Shown here: one piece after another, positions 18,568-27,492 of the stretch | Layout of the letters: each line of letters begins with the position of its first letter | Position numbering within the stretch: position 1 is the stretch's first letter | NCBI RefSeq assembly: GCF_000166275.1 | Contig: NZ_CM001023.1 | Location: forward strand, 2,173,001-2,237,000 | DNA: 64,000 nt | From: Algoriphagus machipongonensis | GTDB lineage: Bacteria > Bacteroidota > Bacteroidia > Cytophagales > Cyclobacteriaceae | Reading direction: 5' to 3' | Position numbers and translations under genes: made by a program | Notes under the pieces: model-generated | What the model saw: the letters and a program-made list of their open reading frames with translations, nothing else | Databases searched by the model: none | Told to the model about the DNA's origin: nothing

Positions 18568-19122
18568 TTTAAAATCGACTTTCATCCAATCGAAATTGCT
18601 TCTCCAAGGGGGATTTAGATTCGTTTCCAACAATCAAGACTTGTCTGTCGCGGCAGAACTAACAACCTCAAACTCTTCACCTACCTTCGGTAGACAGGCT
18701 TTAAACTCACTATATCCCAAATACCACCTACCATATACCAGATACCACATACTTGTACACTCAACTTCCCACCTAACTCCTCTAGGCAGGCTTTAAACTC
18801 ATAATTTCCTTCCTATCTTTGAGGTTCATTTATATTTAATTCCTTTAAAATCGACTTTCATCCAATCGAAATTGCTTCTCCAAGGGGGAGTTAGATTCGT
18901 TTCCAACAATCAAGACTTGTCTGTCGCGGCAGAACTAACAACCTCAAACTCTTCACCTACCTTCGGTAGACAGGCTTTAAACTCACTATATCCCAAATAC
19001 CACCTACCATATACCAGATACCACATACTTGTACACTCAACTTCCCACCTAACTCCTCTAGGCAGGCTTTAAACTCATAATTTCCTTCCTATCTTTGAGG
19101 TTCATTTATATTTAATTCCTTT
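18568..19122. repeat. 276-bp near-perfect tandem duplication upstream of GH20
   Basis: Bases from 18568 recur from 18844 with a constant offset of 276, through to the TTG start of the next gene. The only difference I found is GGATTTAG (18611) against GGAGTTAG (18887). Each unit contains CCTACCTTCGGTAGACAGG, a related CCTCTAGGCAGG, and a TATCTTTG box (18814 and 19090). Such low divergence implies a recent duplication. Confidence 0.92.
19068..19097 (+). promoter_or_regulatory. Putative Bacteroidota promoter for the GH20 gene
   Basis: TATCTTTG at 19090-19097 matches the Bacteroidota -7 consensus TAnnTTTG. A TTTA at 19068 lies 18 bp upstream, near the expected -33 TTTG position. The box ends 23 bp before the TTG start codon. 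The same box exists 276 bp upstream at 18814-18821 because of the tandem duplication. Confidence 0.55.
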
Positions 19123-21394
19123 GAAGTACCTCCTAATCCTATCCCTCGCTTTTTGTCTATTATTTTCCTGTAGCGAACCCCGGAAAAAAGAAATTTCTTT
19201 GGTTCCCATGCCTACTGAAATGAATGTTAGTTCCGGAGAATTTAAGCTGAGTTCATCTACTCAATTGGTCTTTCAATCTTCTGATGGATTTGATCAAGAA
19301 CTGGCTTTTTTTCAGGTGTTAATAAAAAGCCAACTTGGAGAAGAACTGACCCAAGAGGCTGGAAGCACCCAAATTGAAATCATCAAATCAGAGCAGATAT
19401 CAGGGCAAGAAGCTTATCGTTTATCCATTGATAAAGAAAAGATCCGATTGGAGGCATCTGACTCTAAAGGGATTTTTTACGGTATCATCACGCTGGAGCA
19501 ATTGATGGTTTCCAATTCGGAGAAAGATCAAAATTCTGGTGAGATCCTAATTCCTGCATTGGAAATTAAGGATCAACCCAACTATGAATGGAGAGGCATG
19601 CACCTGGATGTTTCCCGTCATTTTTTCTCCATGGATTATTTGAAAAGGTATGTGGACTTGTTGGCTTTGTATAAGCTAAATAAGCTTCATCTGCACTTGA
19701 CTGATGATCAGGGTTGGAGAATTGAGATCAAAAAATATCCCGAACTGACGGAAAAAGGAGCGTGGCGGGAATTCAATGAGCAGGATTCCATTTGTATAGA
19801 AAGATCAAAGGAAGATCCGCGCTTTGCCATCGACCCAGCACATATTTATGAGAGGGAAGGAAAGACCATTTATGGAGGGTATTATTCTCAGGAGGAACTT
19901 AAGGAATTTGTGGAATTTGCAAGTGCAAGGCACATAGAGATCATTCCTGAAATCGATATGCCAGGGCACATGATGGCAGCAATTGATATATTCCCTGAGC
20001 TTACCTGTAATGGTGAGTCCGCATGGGGAGATGTGTTTTCCACTCCACTTTGTCCCATCAATGAGGAAGTTTACACTTTTGTCGAAAATGTATTAGCTGA
20101 GGTAATAGCTATTTTCCCTTCTAAATACGTGCATATAGGAGCGGATGAGGTGGATAAAACTGATTGGAAAAAATCTGCAGCTGTCACCCAGTTTATGCAG
20201 AAGGAGGGGATTGAAGATTATGAGGCTTTGCAAAGCTATTTTGTGAAAAGAGTAACGGATTACCTTCAAGGTCAAGGGAAAGAAGTGATTGTATGGGATG
20301 ATGCCTTGGGGGGAGGAATTCCTTCTGATTTGAAAGTGATGTATTGGAGAAATTGGGTGGCAAATGTACCGGAAAAGACGGTAGCAAATGGAAATGAAAT
20401 AATTATAGCTGCTGGTAATCCATTCTATTTCTCTACTCCAAAAACCAAACTTTATAATGTTTACACCAAGGAATTGCTAGGTTCTAAATTTCCACAGGAA
20501 AAAATGAATTTGGTGAAAGGTTTGCAAGCCAGCTTATGGACAGAGACTATTCCATCGGAGGAACTGGCAGATGCCAAGCTTTTTCCAAATGTACTTGCCT
20601 TGGCTGAGAGGGCTTGGTCAACGCAAACTCAGCAAGACTGGAGTTCCTTCAAGAAGAGATTAAAGCCACAGTTGGAGCATTTAGATCAACTAGGTGTCAA
20701 ATATGAATTTTCGCCAAGTTATGAACTGGTTCCATTTATGAATGTGGATATAGAGAATAAAAAGATCGGAATCAGTTTTGAAACAGACTTAATTGACCCA
20801 GTCATCTATTATACGCTAGATGGAAGCATTCCTACCACTGATTCAAATTTGTATGAAGGTGAATTTTTTGTGGAGGGATCAGCATCAATTGTTGCTGCAA
20901 TTTTTGATGAGAACGGTGCTCAAGAGCCATTTTTGAATAAAGAAGTGGATTTCCATAAGGCAATTGGGAAACCGGTACTGTATGAGAAACCTTGGAATCC
21001 TTCTTATGCGGCGGGAGATGCAGGTACCTTGACGGATGGTTATAGAGGTGGAGATTCTTATGCAGATGGGTATTGGCAGGGATTTACTTCGGATATAGAA
21101 GTGACAGTAGATATGGAAGAAGTAACTTCGCTAAGCTCTTTTTCCGCCAGATTTATGCAGTTAAAAGGCCCAGGCGTGTTTTTACCAGGTTCTGTGGAAG
21201 TTTGGCTTTCAGAGGATGGGGGCAAGTTTGAGAAGGTTTTGGATTTGGAAAATGATGTTTCTCCAAGCGATGAAGGTTTAATTATCAAGAATTTTAGCGC
21301 CGCTCTTGAGGGAAAAACTGCACGATTTATCAAGGTCAAAGCTGAGAACACCCAGTCAGGTTTTATGTTCGTCGATGAGTTGGTGATTTACTAG
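19121..21394 (+). CDS. Beta-N-acetylhexosaminidase lipoprotein (GH20)
   Basis: 757 residues from a TTG start, chosen because it alone keeps a complete lipoprotein signal (MKYLLILSLAFCLLFSC, Cys17). A GH20b-like N-terminal domain (about 25-145) precedes the GH20 TIM barrel (about 150-510). The barrel carries WRGMHLDVSRHFF, LHLHLTDDQGWRIEIKKYPE, EIDMPGHMMAAI and the catalytic Asp-Glu pair in HIGADEVDKTDW near residues 342-343. The C-terminal part contains a chitobiase/HEX_C-like module (VIYYTLDGSIPTTDSNLYEG) and a discoidin-like sandwich (about 630-757). It removes terminal beta-GlcNAc or GalNAc, with substrate-assisted catalysis in this family. The lipobox suggests a periplasmic-side or surface anchor. 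Confidence 0.93.
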   Translation: MKYLLILSLAFCLLFSCSEPRKKEISLVPMPTEMNVSSGEFKLSSSTQLVFQSSDGFDQELAFFQVLIKSQLGEELTQEAGSTQIEIIKSEQISGQEAYRLSIDKEKIRLEASDSKGIFYGIITLEQLMVSNSEKDQNSGEILIPALEIKDQPNYEWRGMHLDVSRHFFSMDYLKRYVDLLALYKLNKLHLHLTDDQGWRIEIKKYPELTEKGAWREFNEQDSICIERSKEDPRFAIDPAHIYEREGKTIYGGYYSQEELKEFVEFASARHIEIIPEIDMPGHMMAAIDIFPELTCNGESAWGDVFSTPLCPINEEVYTFVENVLAEVIAIFPSKYVHIGADEVDKTDWKKSAAVTQFMQKEGIEDYEALQSYFVKRVTDYLQGQGKEVIVWDDALGGGIPSDLKVMYWRNWVANVPEKTVANGNEIIIAAGNPFYFSTPKTKLYNVYTKELLGSKFPQEKMNLVKGLQASLWTETIPSEELADAKLFPNVLALAERAWSTQTQQDWSSFKKRLKPQLEHLDQLGVKYEFSPSYELVPFMNVDIENKKIGISFETDLIDPVIYYTLDGSIPTTDSNLYEGEFFVEGSASIVAAIFDENGAQEPFLNKEVDFHKAIGKPVLYEKPWNPSYAAGDAGTLTDGYRGGDSYADGYWQGFTSDIEVTVDMEEVTSLSSFSARFMQLKGPGVFLPGSVEVWLSEDGGKFEKVLDLENDVSPSDEGLIIKNFSAALEGKTARFIKVKAENTQSGFMFVDELVIY

Positions 21395-21660
21395 CCTTCC
21401 TGTGGGTGTTACCCAATTCCTAATTAAAAGAATCGCAAGCCTGAAGTATCAAAAAGCTTATTCGTCATCTTTTGTTTTTGCATCAATTTTGGCAAATACC
21501 CCATCAATAAATCAGGGATAAATCATTCAATCTGTTTACTCTTTTCTTGGTAATTGAATCCTGTCTATTTCTAACTAGAACTTTATGGGATTTTAAAGTG
21601 CATAATAAATATTGTATCTTCTATCTGAATATCAGATCAATAACCCAAAATTTAAATACC

Positions 21661-21933
21661 ATGGAGAAAAGAGAAAAGCTTGAAATGATGGATAAAATCC
21701 TCAGGGAGCTAGATGATTTGAAGAATAGTCAAACATCGGTTTTAAAAAAGATTTCCAAAATAGAAGCGGATAATATCAATCTGGGAGTAGGACTTTTGGA
21801 AAAGAGATTGCCTGATATGTGGCAGAATGTGGATAATAATCTTTCTTTGGTTTCTACCTTGGAAGAGGAGTTTCAAGCCCACAGGGATAAGTTTTATTCG
21901 GATAATAACTTAGGGGCAGTAGAGGAAGGATAA
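21661..21933 (+). CDS. Small hypothetical coiled-coil protein
   Basis: The frame is open from upstream, but the ATG at 21661 begins the part with coding character, giving 90 residues (MEKREKLEMMDKILRELDDL onward). It is Glu/Lys/Leu rich with heptad-like spacing up to about residue 45, no signal peptide and no membrane helix. I do not recognise a family. It stands alone between GH20 and the MbtH gene on the same strand, 123 bp before the latter. Confidence 0.55.
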   Translation: MEKREKLEMMDKILRELDDLKNSQTSVLKKISKIEADNINLGVGLLEKRLPDMWQNVDNNLSLVSTLEEEFQAHRDKFYSDNNLGAVEEG

Positions 21934-22056
21934 GGATTCTTTTAATCAACAGATTGATTAGGGATTTATATTTTGAGGGGATAATATTACTTGAGGGTAA
22001 TAAGAATCCCCTCTCAGTTTTTAACTAATTTTTCAACATTCAATTTTTAAAAAATT

Positions 22057-22284
22057 ATGGAATTCGATGATAAAACCATTTTTCAGGTAGTTATTAATCA
22101 CGAGGAACAATACAGCATTTGGCCGGCTGACAGGGAATTGCCATTGGGATGGAAAGCTACAGGACCCAAAGGAACCAAAGAAGAATCTCTTTCCTACATT
22201 GAGTCAGTATGGACAGACATGAGGCCCTTGTCTTTAAGAAAAAAAATAGAGGAGATGGAGCGGAAAATCAATAGGGGAGAATAA
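22057..22284 (+). CDS. MbtH-family protein without a nearby NRPS
   Basis: 75 residues. The family signature is almost complete: [10 protein letters not shown] at 14-23, [10 protein letters not shown] at 27-36 and [18 protein letters not shown] near 46-63, including the three Trp residues conserved in MbtH proteins. MbtH proteins bind and activate adenylation domains of non-ribosomal peptide synthetases. Here there is no adenylation, condensation or carrier domain in the whole 64 kb, so it is an orphan within the window. The C-terminal extension ([13 protein letters not shown]) is short and charged. Confidence 0.92.
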   Translation: MEFDDKTIFQVVINHEEQYSIWPADRELPLGWKATGPKGTKEESLSYIESVWTDMRPLSLRKKIEEMERKINRGE

Positions 22285-22385
22285 GTGTTGAAAGCCTCAA
22301 TTTTTTGATCTATACTTGTTCTCTTATCGAAAAATACGGTTTCTTAACTGAGACATTGTTCGCTTTTACCTAAGATTTAGATTAG

Positions 22386-22838
22386 ATGATTTTAACAAGT
22401 ACAGTGAAATTTTTTAATGAACTCAGTGTTCATGAACTTTATGAAATTATTAAACTGAGAAATGAAGTTTTTGTCGTCGAACAAGACTGTGTTTATCAGG
22501 ATGCAGATGATAAAGACCAGCATTCCTATCATTTGATGATCAAGGATGGAGATAGTTTGTTGGCCTATGCTAGGATTCTACCTCCCGGAATATCTTACCC
22601 AGAAGTTTCAATCGGTAGGGTGGTGAGCGACCCTAAAGCTAGAAGAACAGGAGCAGGTAGGAAATTGATGGCGGAGGCTCTAGATTTTGTTTCTCAGAAG
22701 TTTGCTCCCTGTGGAGTAAGAATAAGCGCCCAAACTTATCTTCGGGCTTTTTATACTTCTCTAGGATTTAAAGAAGAAGGAGAGGTTTATCTTGAAGATG
22801 GGATTGAGCATGTGGAGATGGTACAGTATTTAGAATAG
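22386..22838 (+). CDS. GNAT acetyltransferase, ElaA type
   Basis: 150 residues. The N-terminal FFNELSVHELYEIIKLRNEV followed by FVVEQDCVYQDADDKDQHSY is the ElaA signature. The acetyl-CoA-binding motif is SIGRVVSDPKARRTGAGRKL (Arg/Gln-x-x-Gly-x-Gly/Ala type), and the final strand is LRAFYTSLGFKEEGEVYLED. ElaA proteins are cytoplasmic GNATs of unproven substrate. It is monocistronic in appearance, with 101 bp before it and 122 bp after it. Confidence 0.9.
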   Translation: MILTSTVKFFNELSVHELYEIIKLRNEVFVVEQDCVYQDADDKDQHSYHLMIKDGDSLLAYARILPPGISYPEVSIGRVVSDPKARRTGAGRKLMAEALDFVSQKFAPCGVRISAQTYLRAFYTSLGFKEEGEVYLEDGIEHVEMVQYLE

Positions 22839-22960
22839 TTTAGGATTTTTGAATTAAAGAATAGTGCAAAGCCCATGCTCTAATAAAACTTAGTTGAATC
22901 CTGTTATTTTTGAGGGAAAATTTCCAGAATCTTTATTTATAAGATTATAAACCCCAAATC

Positions 22961-24259
22961 ATGAAAAAATCACTTTTAATCTATGCTGCATTTACGGCAT
23001 TGTTATACTCTTGCCAACCAAAAATTGAATCTATCATAAATGTGGAGGAAGTGGGAAGGATTGAAAAAACACTGTCAGCTGATGATATGGAAGGCAGGCA
23101 GATTTTTACACCGGGTTTGGAAAAAGCAGCAGATTTTATTGCTTCGGAATTTAAGAGTAATGATTTGCCCTACTTGAAAGGAGAGGATTCTTATTTTCAA
23201 AACTTCACCATGATCAAAACCATGCCCGAGCAAATCTCAGGTAGCATTGAAAGTGAAGATTTAAGTCCTGGAAATGTCATTGTAAATACCACAAAAGCAG
23301 AATTAAATCTCGATTCATTTACTGGCTATGAACTGGTGAGTATTGAACAAGATGATCAGTTTAACCAAAGTGTTTTCCCTTTACTTCGTGAAGAAAAGAA
23401 CTTGATCGTGTTGATAGACCCCTCTCATTTAGATAATTATGATCGGTTGAAAAGGAGCTCAAGTAGAGCAAAATTCCCTTCTGAAGTATCTCAGATTTTC
23501 ATTTTTACTCCTAATTTGGATCCACAATCTATTCAATTAGAAGTGAAGAATGAACTCATGGAGGAAGAGTTGAAAAATGTAGTGGCTATGATTCCTGGTA
23601 AGAGTAAGCCTGATGAATATGTGGTTTTTGGTGGGCATTATGATCATATAGGCATTAGAAGTGCTGGCGCTAATCAAGACAGTATTTATAATGGGGCTAA
23701 TGATAATGCTGCTGGAACAACCGCTGTATTGATGCTTGCCAAGTATTTTAATCAGCTTAAAGACAATGAGCGGACCTTGATTTTTGTGGCATTTACAGCC
23801 GAGGAATCAGGAGGTTTCGGGAGTACTTATTTTTCAAAACAGTTGAACCCAGACCAAGTGGTGGCCATGTTCAATATCGAAATGATTGGTACGGACAGTA
23901 AATGGGGAACGAATAGCGCCTACATCACAGGGTTTGAAAAAAGTAGCATGGGAGAAATTTTGCAGAAAAACTTAAGTGGATCCAAGTTCCAATTTGAGCC
24001 TGATCCTTATCCTATGCAAAATTTATTTTATAGAAGTGATAATAGAACATTGGCAGCCTTAGGAGTACCGGCACATACCATTTCCACCGCTAAAATGGAA
24101 GAGCCTCCAAATGATGAACCCAATTATCATAAAGCAAGTGATGAGTTTGAAACCTTGGATATGGTGAATATGACTGAAATTATCAAAGCCATCGCTATCA
24201 GTAGCCAAAGTATCATCAGTGGAGAAGATACACCTACTCGAGTGGAAAAACTGGATTAA
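22961..24259 (+). CDS. M28-family zinc metallopeptidase lipoprotein
   Basis: 432 residues. Lipobox LYSC (Cys18). A PA-like insert occupies roughly residues 90-200. The M28 catalytic domain shows GGHYDHIG (about 224-231, zinc His/Asp), NDNAAGT (about 247-253, bridging Asp), FVAFTAEESGGFGSTYF (general base Glu then zinc Glu) and a C-terminal His in ALGVPAHTIST or YHKASDE. Such enzymes are aminopeptidases or glutamate-carboxypeptidase-like exopeptidases on the periplasmic side. A strong bidirectional terminator follows 60 bp downstream. Confidence 0.92.
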   Translation: MKKSLLIYAAFTALLYSCQPKIESIINVEEVGRIEKTLSADDMEGRQIFTPGLEKAADFIASEFKSNDLPYLKGEDSYFQNFTMIKTMPEQISGSIESEDLSPGNVIVNTTKAELNLDSFTGYELVSIEQDDQFNQSVFPLLREEKNLIVLIDPSHLDNYDRLKRSSSRAKFPSEVSQIFIFTPNLDPQSIQLEVKNELMEEELKNVVAMIPGKSKPDEYVVFGGHYDHIGIRSAGANQDSIYNGANDNAAGTTAVLMLAKYFNQLKDNERTLIFVAFTAEESGGFGSTYFSKQLNPDQVVAMFNIEMIGTDSKWGTNSAYITGFEKSSMGEILQKNLSGSKFQFEPDPYPMQNLFYRSDNRTLAALGVPAHTISTAKMEEPPNDEPNYHKASDEFETLDMVNMTEIIKAIAISSQSIISGEDTPTRVEKLD

Positions 24260-24318
24260 TCATTAACCCAGGCAGTTTTTCGTCCTAAGTAGATGTGAAA
24301 TTCAATGGGTACCAAAAG

Positions 24319-24349
24319 AAAAGACCAACCGATTTCCGGTTGGTCTTTT
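24319..24349. terminator. Bidirectional rho-independent terminator
   Basis: A perfect 13-bp stem (AAAAGACCAACCG with CGGTTGGTCTTTT) around the loop ATTTC. A-tract and T-tract flanks make it usable from both strands, between the M28 gene (plus) and the TonB-receptor remnant (minus). Confidence 0.9.
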
Positions 24350-24369
24350 GGGATAATAGGATTTATACC

Positions 24370-24930
24370 TTAGTTGAAAAGGTCAAATTTCAATCCAAAG
24401 TTGAATCTGGAATTATAGTATTCAGATTGCATAGTTCTAGACTGAATTCCTTGGTAATATCTCAAAGGCTGATTGGTCAGGTTATTCCCTTCGGCAAATA
24501 TTCTCCATTTAGGAGTGATGGCATAGGAAGCATTAACATCAAGGAAAATCTGCTGATCGTAGAATCTATCTTCAAATCCTTCTCCACCCAATTCATCCAG
24601 ATAATCAGAGGCATAGTTTAATGAAACTCTCATAACCCATCTCTTATTTTCAAAAGACAACTCCAAATCTTCACTTTCTCTACCTTCGATTCCGGTAGTG
24701 TTGGATTTAGTAAAGGTATAGTTTAAGTAGATCCCGAAGTTTTTCAATACTTGTCTCTGCAGAACTGACTGTCTCATTATCGATGTCAAAGATATTTCCG
24801 ATGTAATCAATCACAGTATGCTTCAGTCTCAGTCCGCCGATTACGGAGAGTTTTTCACTTAATTGATGATCGCCCATCAGATAGGTCGCCGTAATGGTTT
24901 CTTGAAACGAGATAGCTAGAGACCTTTCTT
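24370..24930 (-). pseudogene. Remnant of a TonB-dependent receptor (barrel C-terminus, frameshifted/deleted)
   Basis: On the minus strand the last 125 or so codons read as a barrel end: NFGIYLNYTFTKSNTTG, then WRIFAEGNNLTNQPLRYYQG and a final RFNFGLKFDLFN with terminal aromatic-Asn. Upstream, in a different frame (about 24925 to 24760), another receptor segment reads ETITATYLMGDHQLSEKL, then SVIGGLRLKHTVIDYIGNIF. In intact receptors of this type these two segments are separated by well over 100 residues, so an internal deletion plus frame change joined them near 24750. No plug domain or signal peptide remains. It is a decayed gene, not a short functional one. Confidence 0.8.
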
Positions 24931-25091
24931 AATTTAACTGTGATCAGGAAATCGGGTAGGGGGATAATTTGGAGTAAAGATGTTATTATTAGTTAAAATG
25001 ATTTTTTAAGAGATTTCTTAATTATATTTTCTATTCTGTTTTCCAATTTAATTAAGCTTTAAACCACCCCTTTCGTTTTTTTGATCAATAA

Positions 25092-26888
25092 ATGGTAAAC
25101 TACTCAAACATTACTTCCAATATAGCAGGTCTTGTACTTTTAGTATTTCTATGTGTTCAGGGCTCTTTTGCCCAATCCCAAATGGAAATCAGAGTAAATC
25201 TTGCCGGATATCCCAAGGAAATGCCAAAGACGGGGTTAATTCTTAGTAAAGTGGAACTGGGTAATCCTAAATTGTCTTTGAAGACGGAATCAGGTCTTTT
25301 GGTAAAAGAACTTACAGGAAGTAAAACTGAGGCTTCCTGGGAACCATTTCCATTTTCTTATTCTATCGACTTTTCTGAGGTGAAGGATTTGGGAGCGTAT
25401 TATTTAGAATTGGAAAACGCCGAATTAAAAAGTCCAATTTTCAATATAGGTGCTTATCCTGCCTGGCAAGAAGATGTCGTTTCATTTATAAGAACGCAGC
25501 GTTGTGGTTTTAATCCTTTGACGGAAAAAGAATGTCATCAGATGGATGGTCTCAGCTTCTTTGGCCTCTTTCCAGATTCTACCAAAGTGGATGCAAGAGG
25601 TGGTTGGCATGATGCAGGGGATCAATTGAAATATTTGATCACAAGTAGCAATACTGCTGCAAGATTATTGATGACCTTTCAAATGAATCCTGAAAAATTC
25701 ATGGACCATGTGGATGATAGAGGCTTGGAAGGATCCAATGGACTTCCTGATATTCTTGATGAGGCCAAATGGGGGCTTGAATGGATTTTGAAATTACATC
25801 CTGGCCCTAATGAGCTTTTTCATCAGGTTGCCGATGACAGGGATCATAGAGGATTCAAATTACCACATGAGGATAATGCAGACTATGGCTGGGGAGCAAA
25901 TAATTTCCGACCCGTTTATTTTGCTACAGGGAAACCCCAAGGGCTCTCTGAGTATAAAAGTGAAGCTACGGGAATAGGAAATCTTGCTGGACGTTCCGCA
26001 GCTACTTTGGCACTAGGATATCAGGTGTTTATCAGTTTTGAAGGCTATCAATCTTTTGCGCAAGAATGTTTGAAGGCAGCCATGGAACTGTACAAAATGG
26101 GAAAAGAGAAAGAAGGATTTCAGCAGGGGAATAGCTTTAGTGCTCCCTATCGGTATGAAGAAAATACTTGGGCCGATGATATGGAGTGGGCTGCTGCTGA
26201 GCTTTTTAAGATTACGAAGGAAAAATTCTTATTAGAAGATGCTCGCCGCTATGCATCCATCATCAAAGAATGGTCTTGGATGGAAAGAGATTCTGCCAAT
26301 CATTATGAAATGTACCCTTATGTCAACATGGGGCATTATGCGCTTTGGCAAGTGGGAAAAGAGGAGGATAAAAAATTAATGATTGAATATTTTGAGCATA
26401 ACCTAGATAGAATTCAAGAACGATCCAAAAGCAATCCTTATGGTGTTGGACATTTGTTTATCTGGTGTTCAAATAATTTAGCAGCAGCTGTCTCAACTCA
26501 AGCCATGTTATATGAGGAAATGACGGGCTCAAAAAAATATAGACCTCTTCTGATTGATCATATGAATTGGTTGCTTGGTTTGAATCCTTGGGGAACTAGT
26601 ATGATTACTGGACTTCCCGAAAATGCTGATTTTCCGGTAGACGTTCATATGCCGTTTTGGAAGCTTTTGAATATTTCTGTCAAAGGAAGTTTAGTCGATG
26701 GACCACTTTGGTCTTCAATTCATGATCAAATGTTGGGAATTGAAATTTCGGAAGAAGATGAGTATGATCATTTGCAACCAGATCATGTCAAATACATGGA
26801 TGATTGGAAGGATTATAGTACCAATGAGCCCACATTGGATGGCTCAGCTGAATTATTGATGATTCTTACCTTTTTAAATAATGAATAG
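25092..26888 (+). CDS. Secreted glycoside hydrolase family 9 enzyme (cellulase-like)
   Basis: 598 residues. Signal peptide to about residue 28 (GSFAQ). An Ig-like CelD N-terminal domain (about 31-120; IRVNLAGYPKEMPKTGLILS) precedes an (alpha/alpha)6 barrel. The hallmark GGWHDAGDQ is at about 170-178, where the Asp pair holds the catalytic base. NWLLGLNPWGTSMITG and the C-terminal NEPTLDGSAELLMILTFL, whose Glu corresponds to the catalytic acid position, are also present. GH9 enzymes invert beta-1,4 linkages (endo-glucanase, or exo-glucosaminidase in some clades). It lies alone between the receptor remnant and a PH-like gene, so substrate cannot be inferred from an operon. Confidence 0.88.
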   Translation: MVNYSNITSNIAGLVLLVFLCVQGSFAQSQMEIRVNLAGYPKEMPKTGLILSKVELGNPKLSLKTESGLLVKELTGSKTEASWEPFPFSYSIDFSEVKDLGAYYLELENAELKSPIFNIGAYPAWQEDVVSFIRTQRCGFNPLTEKECHQMDGLSFFGLFPDSTKVDARGGWHDAGDQLKYLITSSNTAARLLMTFQMNPEKFMDHVDDRGLEGSNGLPDILDEAKWGLEWILKLHPGPNELFHQVADDRDHRGFKLPHEDNADYGWGANNFRPVYFATGKPQGLSEYKSEATGIGNLAGRSAATLALGYQVFISFEGYQSFAQECLKAAMELYKMGKEKEGFQQGNSFSAPYRYEENTWADDMEWAAAELFKITKEKFLLEDARRYASIIKEWSWMERDSANHYEMYPYVNMGHYALWQVGKEEDKKLMIEYFEHNLDRIQERSKSNPYGVGHLFIWCSNNLAAAVSTQAMLYEEMTGSKKYRPLLIDHMNWLLGLNPWGTSMITGLPENADFPVDVHMPFWKLLNISVKGSLVDGPLWSSIHDQMLGIEISEEDEYDHLQPDHVKYMDDWKDYSTNEPTLDGSAELLMILTFLNNE

Positions 26889-26958
26889 TCAATATTGTTA
26901 AAATGAGTTTTCAATGGGATTCCCCTTGACTCCTTAGAATTTCATATTATTTTAAGAT

Positions 26959-27489
26959 ATGGATTATAAGGCATCATTAGATTTTTTAGCAAAAGCAATT
27001 ACGCTAGGGGTCATTGCGCTGTTTGCTTACATTGGATATAGAAGTTATAATTCAATTGAAGCCGCTAGCGGGGATCAAACCACCCTATTTATTAATATTG
27101 GAGTTCTTGTTCTTTTAATTGGAATACTAATCGGAACATGGGTTTTTGCTCCCAGACGCTATACGATTGGTGAAGGGAAATTGACCATACATCGACTCAT
27201 GGATAAGGTGGAAATTTCTCTTTCCGATATTAAATCAATGAGGGTTTTAAATGAGGAAGAAACAAAAGGCACCATTCGAACTTTTGGGGTTGGAGGGCTT
27301 TTTGGGTATTACGGTAGGTTTTACATTCCAGGAATCGGTAAAGTTACCTTTTATGCCACACAGCGAAAAAATAAGGTTCTTTTAGTGACTAAATCAGAGA
27401 AGCAGATAATAATCACACCAGATGATTTAGGGTTATTTCAACAACTTGAAAGAAGAATTCCAGATGCATCTTCAACAATAACTGATTGA
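26959..27489 (+). CDS. Membrane protein with bacterial PH-like domain
   Basis: 176 residues. Two N-terminal membrane helices (about 15-28, ITLGVIALFAYIGYR; and 47-65, LVLLIGILIGTWVF) precede a soluble beta-rich part (RRYTIGEGKLTIHRLMDKVE, GIGKVTFYATQRKNKVLLVT) that resembles bacterial pleckstrin-homology domains. No catalytic motif is seen. It converges on the PAS-protein gene with only 3 bp between the stop codons. Function unknown. Confidence 0.7.
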   Translation: MDYKASLDFLAKAITLGVIALFAYIGYRSYNSIEAASGDQTTLFINIGVLVLLIGILIGTWVFAPRRYTIGEGKLTIHRLMDKVEISLSDIKSMRVLNEEETKGTIRTFGVGGLFGYYGRFYIPGIGKVTFYATQRKNKVLLVTKSEKQIIITPDDLGLFQQLERRIPDASSTITD

Positions 27490-27492
27490 GTA

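Larger units (their letters stand above)
17911..19120. other. Gene-free repeat island between GH78 and GH20
   Basis: No open frame here has coding character: the short frames are rich in Cys, Pro, Arg and Ser, and two of them are simply the two copies of a duplication. The stretch holds two diverged copies of a roughly 130-bp module (18088-18215, 18385-18520), palindromes such as CCTGCCTGCGGTAGGCAGG (18338) and GCGATAGCTATCGGGG, a 12-bp inverted repeat (CTAAATCCCCCT at 18549 with AGGGGGATTTAG at 18607), and a 276-bp tandem duplication. Parts are visibly more GC-rich than the flanking genes. These look like dispersed Bacteroidota intergenic repeats that have accumulated at one site. Confidence 0.8.

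Noticed and set aside
18596..19072. Two almost identical 66-codon frames in the repeat island
   Set aside because: They are the same non-coding sequence in each copy of the tandem duplication; the translation is Ser/Pro/His-rich and has no start signals.
17911..19120. Insertion sequence or prophage remnant in the repeat island
   Set aside because: No transposase, integrase or terminal inverted repeats with target duplication could be found; only dispersed repeats and palindromes.
24295..24621. 108-codon plus-strand frame after the M28 gene
   Set aside because: It runs through the terminator hairpin and antisense to the receptor remnant.
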